The notes below the pieces were generated by a model. The model had not been told where the DNA came from. It searched no databases and saw only the letters and a program-made list of their open reading frames with translations. From NCBI GenBank assembly GCA_027625915.1, contig JANTQA010000051.1, forward strand, positions 248,501 through 312,500: a DNA stretch of 64,000 nt, written 5' to 3'. This DNA comes from Anaeramoeba flamelloides (lineage: Eukaryota; Metamonada; Anaeramoebidae). A program made the translations under genes and the position numbers. Below, piece by piece: positions 43,301 to 52,581 of this stretch. Numbering within the stretch: the first letter of the stretch is position 1; the number at the start of each line of letters is the position of its first letter.

Positions 43301-46300
43301 CATAGACACTTGACGGCACTTGACGACACTCTACGGCACCATCTGTAATACCAAAACTTTGTGTTTAGAGTTTTTTACCATAGATATAATATTATACAAG
43401 ATTATAACTTATATGATAGAGCCTTTCTTTGAAAAATAAACAATAAAAAAAAATTATATTTAAACAAAAACAAAAAAAAAAGAGAACGAAAAGTCAGAAA
43501 TGAAAAAGAGTAGGCTTTATTGGCCAGGGTTAAGTGCTCAATAGCTCTTAATCTGTTAAAGAGAGAGTTTTGAAGTGACTAAATTTGTGACTCCTAATTC
43601 AAAGAGCAGTTAAAAGAATCTTTTAATTACAGTCATTAGAAGTAGTTTAAACTCAATTTAGTTTTCTGAAAAAAAGAAGAAGAGAAAAAAAAAAAAGAAT
43701 AAAAAATGAAGAGTGGAAAAAAAAAATTAAGATATAAAAAATGTAGTAGTATTGAAAGGAATATGTTTATGGTGAGTTGAATGACTTGATATTTAGACTT
43801 AGATTTTAATTCAATATTTCTTATAGTGCGATGTGTCATATTAGTCAGAAAATATTCTGTTGTGATGTAGTATATTTCTTTTGTATTCATTTTTCTGAAC
43901 AGCTCATCAGTATCCTCTCTGTTAATGATACTAATGTCAAAATCTTTGACTTTTTTGAGTTCATTTTTCCAGTATTTTCTGGTTTTTTCATATTTTACAC
44001 ATTTCCATATGAAGTGGTCAACATCATCAACTTTTTTTTTACAGCAGGTGAATATTTTGCTTTTTATTCCCGGTTCCCACTTGTGTGTATCTACATAAGC
44101 CATTTGAGAAATATTTGAGCTTAAGTGGAGTTTTTGATGATTTCCAGTTCAAATATGATTGTTTTATTGCGAAGTTTTCTGGAAATTGAGCAATTTTGAG
44201 GTATTTTTTCAATTTCCACTTTTCTTCTCCAACAGACGAATCGACTTTGTCTTGTATAGTCTTTACGTGGACTTGATGGAGTTTTTTTTTTTAGTTTTTT
44301 CTAGTACATATTTTTCTAGTCTATACCTTCAATTTAGTCCATTTTAAGGTCTTTTGATAGGTGATCCAGCTCTAAATGCCACAATTTCTTGAGGAATTTG
44401 GCTTTTCTTTTCAGAATCGTGTGTTTTTCGGACTCTGTTCTGGTTTCCAACTTGATGATATCTGACGTAGTGTGGATATTAACTTTGGTTATTTGTTTGA
44501 AATAAAAGAGATTTAAAAACAAAACAAAAAAAGTAAAACTTAATATTCAAGTTTTTTTTTGTACATCCCCTAAATGTTGAATATGTTATTGGTTGTTTCC
44601 TTTTATGTTGATTTTCGCGAACATTTTGAGATCACCACCAAAATAACACCCTTTTTACATAATACTGTTACTTGACAGAAGTTGATTCCAGTACAAGGAA
44701 GAAGTACACTTTCAGTATCAATAGGATATTTTGTTACAGCCAGTTCCACTTTTAAGGCACAATCTTTCAACCAAAATTAATGTACAAAAAAAAATCTCAA
44801 ATTAAGGTACAAAATTCTGAATTTTTATTTTTTCACAAATTAAAATAGTATAATCCAAAATTTGTGCCTTAATTTTTTTAAGATTTTTTGTGCATTAATT
44901 TTGGTTGAAAGATTGTGTCTTAAAAGTGGAACTGACTGTAATTTTTTTTTATTGATTGGTCTATTTTCGATCTTTTGAGGAAGAGTTTCCCTTTTACACT
45001 CCAACATGAAACGTGCCTGAATGGGAAAGGTAATTTCTCAATTTTATTTAATTTTTAATTTTTTTTCAAGAAAATTACAAAATAAAACAATAAAAAATGA
45101 CTTGGTGTTTTTTTATTTAGTTTTTTTTTCAATTTCGTGAGTATCAATAAACACATTCTCTTTTTCCTTCGTTTTTAGGATTTTGTTTTTTTGAGTTGAC
45201 TTGAAGCTTTCCCTAATAAATGTACAAATAGTTAGAAATTTTGAGATTAGATTGTGGAACAATTATGTGGTGGCTTGTGTTTCTTTGTACCAGTCTTTTA
45301 TGGACTTACTTTTGATTGAACTGCTATTAATTTGTAAGTCCATTCAAATATAAAAAAATCAAATTCCTCTTTTGGATATTAAATTGTAAATTTGTGGTGC
45401 TGGTCTAGATTGGAAAGATAAAAGTTTTTGTGTTCCAAATAAAGGGGTCTTCTTTCGAATTTGAAAATGGAATTTTAACTATTACCATTGTGGAAAAAAA
45501 GTGAAACAGCTGAGGAAAAAAAGTGAAACACAGTTTTTAATTGGGAACCTTACTGAAAATGAAAAGTAAGATCAATGAAAAAAAGAATAAATAAATAAAT
45601 AAAGACAAAATGAAGTATTCACCACAATAACAGTTTTTTTAATACTATCTTTTGGTATGGTTTTTTCTTTGATTGATCAATTATTAAAAATTTGTTCAAA
45701 AAATTTACTATTTTTGAGATCCATAAAACTACATCCACAATTTCAATAAATAAAGCGGATTTCAATTGTATTTGTTGGGTTGATTGAAAATAATATAATG
45801 GATTATTATTTGAAGTTAATTGGTTTCTACTTTTTTTTTGATTTTACTTTTCATTTTCAGTAATGTTCCTAATTAAAAACAGTGTTGAACTTTTTTTCCA
45901 CAATGGTTAGTTCCTTTTAATTTAACCCAAAGAAATTTGAAGGCAAAATGTTTTCATACTTTTTTTGAAGTTAGTTTAAAAATCCCTTTTCCTAATTTAC
46001 AAAATTATCAAAAAAATTTATTTGATAAACCAAAATAATAAAAATTTAAAAAGTTTTTACAAAAATAAAAAAAAAACCAAAATACTTTATTAACCATTTT
46101 AAAGCATTGGAATCAAATTGTAGAGTAAAAATATAAAAAAGCCAAGATCCTTTCCAAAGAACAAAATTTTAAAATACTAAAATTCAAGATTTTTCTCTCA
46201 ATTTTCGAAAATCTAAAATCTCATAACTGCTGGTCATATCCAACTTATTTTGAATCACCAGATAGCTTACCACAAGTGTACAAATATACTTGAAAATAAA

Positions 46301-47381
46301 CGTGATATGACGAACAGCAATAATCAAAAAAAATCATTTTTAAATTTGCCTTATTTTGTTTGATTCGAAAATTATTTCAAGTTTTTGATCAAAAAATGTT
46401 ATTTTTAAATTTTTGACAAAAATCCTAAAATTGCAATATCTTGGCTTTTATTTAATTGAGATTCTTTTAAATAGTTTTTATTAATTGGGGTAATTCATTC
46501 CAACCCCCACAGAGCATTAAATATGAAAAATCCTTAATCATTTCGGAATTAGAAATTAATTGCTATGAAAACTCAAAAAAAAATGTAATCCCGGTGATGC
46601 AGAAAACATTATTATCGTTTTCAATAATTTATAATTAAAAATTTTTAAAAATTTAATGTAAAAAAATCAAAATAGAACTAATACCCCCCTCAAAAAAAAA
46701 CCTTCAAAGGTTGTTACATTTTTTCGGGTTCGAGAAATCTATTAATCATTTTTCGAGCATAATTTTTTTCAAAAAGTGTGATTGAAAAAATTTTTTTAAA
46801 TAAAAGCCATAAAAATAGGACTATTGAAGTTTGTCACCTATTTTAAATATACTTTTAAAAACTTTTTTGATCACACTTTTTTAAAATGAACTATCCATTA
46901 AATTCTTGACAACATTTAATATAATTGTTTATTATTTTTCTTCAATTTTTTTTTTGATTTATTAAACTAATACATGAATAATTGAAAAACTAACTCAATT
47001 TTTTCTACAAAAAAATTGTTTTTAATGAATTTAATAGATCACCATAAGGGTTTTGGTTATGTACAATTTGAATCTGTCGAAGACGCCGAAGCAGCTATGG
47101 ATAATATGGACCAATCTGAAATTTTAGGTCAAGTGATCACAGTAACTGTTGCAAAAGAAGGATCCTTTTTAATTAATAATCATAGACATAGAGCCATTTG
47201 GAATACTCAAGAATATACAGATTTTACTCAAAAAAAAAATGAACAAAATAAATTAGATACTGAAAATACTCAAAAAGAGGAAAGGGGGAAGGAAGAAGAA
47301 GAAGGCGAGGAAAAGGGAGAAAACATCCAAATCGAAGAATGGAATAAAAAAAATAATAATGAAAAAGATAATGAAAATTAA
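40385..47381 (+). CDS. Single-RRM protein similar to the RRM of cyclophilin E, 3 exons with a 6.4 kb intron
   Basis: Exons are 40385-40412 (28 nt), 40503-40601 and 47038-47381; phases agree at both junctions and give 156 residues. The protein opens MSHRNTLFV (RNP2), continues GLTPQAHKKLLYYAFIPFGE, and exon 3 supplies KGFGYVQF (RNP1) and the ESVEDAEAAMDNM helix. Residues 1-80 match the PPIE-type RRM in length and in AFIPFG/AxDNM signatures, with no gap at the exon 2-3 joint. A short AIWNTQEYTDF segment recalls the sequence after the RRM in PPIE. No cyclophilin domain follows; the C-terminus is Glu/Lys/Asn-rich. PPIE-type RRMs bind RNA and act in the spliceosome, so a splicing role is inferred. 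Confidence 0.85.
41137..41400. mobile_element. MITE, family L (copy 2)
   Basis: Begins ACTGTTATTTTCCAATTAAT and ends TTAATTGGAAAATAATAGTA, with the same interior order as 39857-40114. It lies in the long intron of the RRM gene, while copy 1 lies just upstream of that gene. Confidence 0.75.
41573..41797. mobile_element. Short inverted-repeat element, family M (copy 1)
   Basis: The left end ACTATTTGTTTCAAAATAAA, followed by AAATTTTCATTCATCTTTCC, is mirrored at the right end (TTTTTGGAAAGTCGACTGAA, then AAATTTTGAT). Related elements lie at about 52347-52581 and 60809-61042. Non-coding. Confidence 0.6.
42714..43345. repeat. Cluster of four palindromes, family B
   Basis: The main hairpin is 42760-42890, with 65-nt arms (GTTTATTTGTGAAGTGTTCT, then TTTAGAAATAAACCGAAAAT) and a very short loop. 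Three smaller ones follow at about 42970-43050, 43060-43125 and 43175-43263. Between them are repeated TAGAACACTTAACAAATAAA blocks and a GACGGCACTTGACGACACTC segment. Related pieces occur at about 19986-20180 and 48000-48080. Probably nested foldback elements. Confidence 0.75.
43480..44540 (-). mobile_element. 5'-truncated LINE fragment (RT C-terminus and 3' tail)
   Basis: The minus strand reads IKLETRTESEKHTILKRKAK at 44522-44334, an AIKQSYLNWKSSKTPLKLKY stretch near 44150, then from 44103 MAYVDTHKWEPGIKSKIF followed by CCKKKVDDVDHFIWKC. That last is the Cys-His (zf-RVT) end of a non-LTR reverse transcriptase. The pieces lie in different frames with stops between, so the copy is dead. Downstream, 43670-43480 is the repeat also seen at 751-960 and 37083-37680, taken as the LINE 3' tail. 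The polymerase core is absent. Confidence 0.7.
44735..44940. mobile_element. Foldback MITE, family A (copy in the RRM-gene intron)
   Basis: TACAGCCAGTTCCACTTTTA at the left is mirrored by TAAAAGTGGAACTGACTGTA at the right. Inner GGCACAATCTTTCAACC is also mirrored. TA-flanked, 206 bp, with arms differing at several sites. Confidence 0.88.
45485..45906. mobile_element. MITE, family F (copy 1)
   Basis: CCATTGTGGAAAAAAAGTG at the left and CTTTTTTTCCACAATGG at the right are inverted repeats. The similarity extends to about 60 bp (AACACAGTTTTTAATTGGGA, GAAAATGAAAAGTAAGATCA). TTA on both sides is a plausible target duplication. 422 bp, non-coding. Copy 2 is at 24041-24487, in the intron of the Src1-like gene. 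Confidence 0.8.
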
Positions 47382-48159
47382 TTATTTGTAATAGAAAAGG
47401 AATTTATTTTATCTCTTTGTTTATACTTTTTCTTCAGCTTCAATATCACCTTTGAAGATAACTAGAATATAGATTATTATTCAAAATAATAAGAATTATT
47501 TTTTTCAACATTTAGTTTAATAATTTTTGCACTGAGATCACCAAATGAAAAAAAAAAAAAAAATTGGTTATAGAAAAGTTTTCTTTTGAATATAATTGAA
47601 GAAAAATGAATTTTTTTTAATTATTGTTGTTGTTTTGCAAAGCACTTTTATGAAAAAATAAAATTGATAAATATAAGTTCTGCAAAATGAATACTTTAAT
47701 TTCATCTCATGATGGGTAAAAAAAGTTTATATACAATATAATCAACATCCCTGAACTTCAAATTCTTGATACTGTTGTATTGATTGTTGATATTAGTACT
47801 GCGTTTTTGAAAAGTCTTTAAGAAAAAATTGAAAAAAACTGGATAGAAAATGAATTTGATTTTAATTCAACTTTGAGAGATTTGCTTTTATAGATAATAA
47901 CTGATTGTTTTAAAAAGGATCTATTTGTCTAATAATAAAACTAATTTTTTTTTTTTTGGGGGGGGGGATTATAAATGATGATTATCCCTTAGTATAGTTT
48001 TTTTTTAATTTTTGTAATAAACTGAAAATTTATTTAAATGTTCTATTTATTTCAAAAATTAAAAAAAAACTAAAGCAAAAATAAAAAATTAATTTTTAGG
48101 TTTTTAAAATTTAAAAAAAATTAAGAGTTTTAATGACTTTTTTGAATAATTAATCCAAT

Positions 48160-48361
48160 TACAAACAGAATCAATTTTCAAGTACACTATTTGAAAGATA
48201 TTTAAGTTATAAAAAAATTCCAAATTAAAGTGTATTTTTTTACATTTTTAGATTTTATACAAATTATTTTCTGAGAATACCAATTTATATGTATTAATTG
48301 TGATTTTCTTGTCCTTTATATTTCTTTAACAATTTGTACCTTAAAATTGATTCTGAATGTA
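48160..48361. mobile_element. Foldback MITE, family A (most diverged copy)
   Basis: TACAAACAGAATCAATTTTC at the left and AAAATTGATTCTGAATGTA at the right are mirrored. TTTAAGTTATAAAAAAATTC and CAAATTAAAGTGTA keep the family order. The end motif has drifted from CAGTCAGTT, so this may be a subfamily. Confidence 0.6.
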
Positions 48362-49069
48362 AATATATTAAATGGAAATTGTAACAAAAAAATTATTTGG
48401 AAAATTCTTTTGGTATATTGTTAATAATTTGTTTATGAAAAATTTTTCAAAAGAAGGTTTGTCCATTTCAAATTAAAAATGAAACCAGGTATAGAAGAAG
48501 TAATTATATTAAATATTACCAATATAATAAATAAATATAGTCTTTTCAAAGCTACCATAATTTTTTTAAAATCAAATTTTGATCATTATTTAATATTTTT
48601 AAAAGTTTTAATATGAGAATAAGAAAGCTCATATTGAAATAAAAATTTCAAAAATGAACTAAAATTCAAGTATTTTTTCAAATATTCAAAAAAGGACTTC
48701 AAATATCAAAAATAACTATCCTAACGTCAAAAATTTTTTCCGAAATTACATAAATAAAACTCTTAAAATTAAGGAATTTTTTTTTGATCAGATCAAAAGA
48801 ATATATTTCATTAATATTAACAACTTGTTACAAAAAGAAAATTGTATGTTTGCCTTCTGATTTTCAGATTCAACTATTTAAAAATCTTATATATTCATCA
48901 AATTTTGATATCAGAAAAGAATCATGGAAGCCATGGAATAGTTGTATATGATTTTTTTTTATTCAATTTTTTAATTTTTTTTTATAATTAATTTTTATAG
49001 TTAATTAATAAATATATCAGACCAAATCCAATTTCAACAATTGTGGTTTAAAAGAAATAATAAATAGTT

Positions 49070-49590
49070 TCCAGTCAAAGTTGCACAAGCGTGGGGAGTG
49101 AATTTGATGTATTTAAATGGTTTGGATAGAGATTAGAAGAAAAAATTGATTTTTTGAATTTCAAATTGAAATTATTTGGACATTTTTTCACATTTTTCTA
49201 ATTTTTATTCGAATTTGATAAATACTTAATTGTTTTGTAATTTTTTTTGCAAAACCTAGAGTCACATGGTAAAAACGTGTTATTCTAATGTTACTGAAAC
49301 AGGATAATGATTGTAGAGAAATAAAATTGTGGCTTTCCCAGATAACCATTAGAAGATCAAATCGAAACTATTGTCTATCTTAATATTGCCCTAAGAATTT
49401 GATTTTTTTCTATTTTTGAAGAAAAATATATTGATTAATTAGCTGTACTTTATACTCAATACCAACTATCCTTTAAAATTTTTTATTCTGCTTATTTCTT
49501 ATTTGTATTTCAAATGTCAATTATATAAAATAATTGATATTTGAAAAAAAAAAAATGAGACACTTTGACTTGAATAAAGTTTATTTTTTA
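49070..49590. repeat. Dispersed repeat, family J (copy 2)
   Basis: Same order of blocks as 9176-9720: CAAAGTTGCAC, GAGATTAGAAGAAAAAATT, TTTCAAATTGAAATTAT, a GTGTTATTCTAATGTTACTG block and AAATGTCAATTATATAAA. Non-coding. Confidence 0.5.
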
Positions 49591-50080
49591 TGATCCCACC
49601 CCTCGTCGAAAATCACATAAACATGAACAAATTTAAAATTTTTCTCGACAATATTTTTCCATATAAATTTCATTTCAAAATTCTAACTCACCTGAAATAA
49701 TAAATTGTAAAAAAAAAAATTATTATTTAGTTTTCAAGAGACAACTAGAATTTTTATATACACAACACTTTTTTAATAAAAAAAAAAAAAAAAAAAAAAG
49801 AAAATTAAATTAAACAATTGAAAAGTCTACACAATTAAAATTCAACATCAAAAGAAATATGATTAAATAAGTAATTTTTTATTTTGATTATTAAACAAAA
49901 AATGGATAATATGAAAATAAAAAAAAAACAAATAGAGAAATAAATAAATTTATTAATTTATAAGATTCAATAAAAATCTATTAATTCTAAATCTAGATTA
50001 ATTATTTGAGAGGGATTTTTTAATTTTAAATAATTAATTTGTACAAAAAATTCATCAATCAAAAAGCATGAATAAGATTT

Positions 50081-51721
50081 TTAATTCTTAACTTTGATCG
50101 ATTCTTTCTTTTCATCGATTTGCTTAATTTTTTTGGTTTGCTTGATTTCTTTGATTTCTTTGATTTCTTTGATTTCTTCAATATTTAAATCTAATTTTTT
50201 AGGGATTTCCCAAGTAAAATCAGGGTCGTTTCTGCCAAAGTGACAATAGCACGAGGTTTTTTTATAAATTGGTCTCTTGAGATCTAATTGAGAAATGATT
50301 CCGTATGGTGTCAAATCGAAATTCTTTTTAATAATTTGAAGGATTTCTTTATCACTTTTGGTTCCTGTGCCATAAGTGTCGACGTGGATCGAGATTGGCT
50401 GAATCATACCAATACCGTATGAAACCTGGACTAAGCAACGTTGGCATAACCCAGCGGCAACCAAGGATTTGGCGACCCATCTTGTTGCGTATGATCCAGA
50501 GCGATCGACCTTGGAGCAATCTTTTCCGCTAAAGCATCCACCACCGTGAGATCCGAATCCACCATAGGTATCAACAATGATTTTTCTTCCTGTTAATCCT
50601 GCATCCCCCATTGGCCCGCCTGTGACAAATTTTCCAGATGGGTTGAGGCAATATTTTGTGTTTTCGTCAACATACTTCTTTGGGAGAATTGGTTCGATAA
50701 CATGTTTCATCAACCCTTCTTCAATAGTTTCCTTGTCGGCTGTTTCCAAATGCTGTGTTGAAATCAAAACAGTGTGAATTCTAAGTGGGGTTAAGTGCCC
50801 GTTTTTGTCTTTGGAATATTCAACTGTGACTTGTGTTTTTCCATCAGGAAGCACCCATGGTAAAATTTTTTCAACTCGGACTTTTTCTAATTGTTCTGCA
50901 AGCTTATTTGCAATAACATGTGTTAAAGGCATCATTTCTTCAGTTTCGTTGGTTGCATATCCAAACATGATTCCCTTTTTGAAATAAGAATTGAAATTTG
51001 AAAGTACACAAAAAAAAAATTAATTAAAACAGAAGAAATTTTTAGCAACTTGTTGAAAGTGTTGGAGAATTAGTGTTTTTTTTTTAATTTGTTTGTGATC
51101 CTTGATCAAAGATCACAAAAGCAAAAGAAAAAAAAAACAAGAATAAAAATTGAAAAAGAAAGATTTCTTACTTGATCACCAGCGCCAATGTTTTTTTCAT
51201 CTTTTTTTAAATGGACTGCCTTAGCAATTTCCAATGATTGTTGTTCAACTGCAACAAGAACGTTACATGTCTTGTAATCAAATCCTTTGATCGAGTTATC
51301 ATAACCAATATCCTTTACAGCCTTTCGAACAACTTTTTGATAATCAACAATGGCCTTGGAAGTAATTTCACCAAGAATTAAGACAAGTCCTGTTTTTGTG
51401 GCTGTTTCACAGGCAACTTTGGAATTTGGATCTTGCTCTAAACAAGCATCTAAAATAGAATCGGAGACATAGTCACATAATTTGTCAGGGTGTCTATTTA
51501 GATTGAATTGATTTGCAATTTTTTTGAAATTTTTAGTGATTTTGACAATTTTTGTAAATTTTTTATGTAAAAAAAAAAAAAAAAAAAATTAATTGCTGAA
51601 GGTTTGAAGCAGAAATAAGAATTGTCTGGACTTCTTTTTGATTTAAAAAAAAAAAATAAAATACAAACCCTCTACAGACAGATTCACTTGTAAATAAAAA
51701 GGTATTATTTTCGTTTGTCAT
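50081..51721 (-). CDS. S-adenosylmethionine synthetase, 3 exons
   Basis: Makes S-adenosylmethionine from methionine and ATP in the cytosol. Exons are 51721-51669, 51493-51172 and 50974-50081 (introns of 175 and 197 bp; donors GTTTGT and GTAAGA), in phase, 422 residues. Motifs are FLFTSESV...GHPDKLCD near the N-terminus (the joint falls inside the Gly codon before HPDK), [68 protein letters not shown] and [13 protein letters not shown]. The catalytic His, Asp and Lys of these blocks are present. The usual GEG or SEG before HPDK reads CRG here. The last 35 residues are Lys/Glu/Ile-rich repeats ([12 protein letters not shown]) absent from human or bacterial enzymes. Confidence 0.95.
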
Positions 51722-52346
51722 ATTAATATTAAAAAAACAAGTTTAGTTTTGATTAAGTTTCAAAATTTTCAATAAGAGAATAGGGAAAAAGAAATGATAA
51801 TTTCATTTAAAAAGATTCCTTTTAAGTGTAATCCTTTAGATGTTATATTTAAACTCAATAGATGATAGGTATTCCAATTTTTGCAATTAAATCTTAATTT
51901 GAAGAGAAATTTTTTTAAATTACGTAATAGAAGACAAATTTTATTTTTTGTCGTTGGGGAAAGCTTGTTGGATGTTTTTGATTCTTTTGATTGAATTGTT
52001 TTGTATGGGCAACTAAAACGCGTTTTAAAGACTTTTTATGTCGAGAGTGTATTTTGGGTTAGCATCAAACAAGCGCAGTTTTTTTTTTTATGGGCTTTTC
52101 TTTTTTATTATAAAAGAATTTTTCAATGAAAAAACTAAAAAATGACAAATATTATCAAGTGTAATTTTGGTTTTTTTCAGTTTAATTTTGGAAATAAGTG
52201 AGTTACGGATTGTTATGGAATAATTATCACTATTTTTAGTAATAAAACAAGAAGAAGAATATTTTTAATTATTTTAAGGTAGAAAATCCATTGCTCGAAA
52301 AAGGAATAATATTTGAGAGAGAATCTTCCAGTTCATTTGTATCAAT

Positions 52347-52581
52347 AACAAGTTACTCTTAGTTGAAGAAGAACAAGATCAAAATTTTCAATTTGCTTGC
52401 CAAAAAAAATCACACTTGATAAGAAATTATAAAAATTTACAAAGCTCCCAATTCTCAAAAGGGAAATTAATAATTTAATATTCTCTAAAGAATGAAAATT
52501 TGAAATATTCCATCACTTATCAAATATAATTATGAATAGCTGAATAAAAATTTTGATCAATTTATTTTGTAATACATAGTA
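52347..52581. mobile_element. Short inverted-repeat element, family M (copy 3)
   Basis: AAGATCAAAATTTTCAATTT near the left and GCTGAATAAAAATTTTGATC near the right mirror each other, as in the copies at 41573 and 60809. The ends are diverged. Confidence 0.45.

Larger units (their letters stand above)
40602..47037 (+). other. 6.4 kb intron carrying LINE, MITEs and palindromes
   Basis: Bounded by GTTTGT at 40602 and AATAG at 47033-47037, phase 1 on both sides, and splitting the RRM between QIK and HHKGFGY. In order it holds family L (41137-41400), family M (41573-41797), a palindrome cluster (42714-43345), a LINE fragment (43480-44540), a family A MITE (44735-44940) and a family F MITE (45485-45906). 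The gene's other intron is 90 bp. Confidence 0.8.
47382..50080. other. Spacer between the RRM gene and SAM synthetase
   Basis: Both genes end into this region (convergent). It holds a diverged family A MITE (48160-48361), a small family B-like hairpin (about 48000-48080) and a family J copy (about 49070-49590). I see no further gene. Confidence 0.55.
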
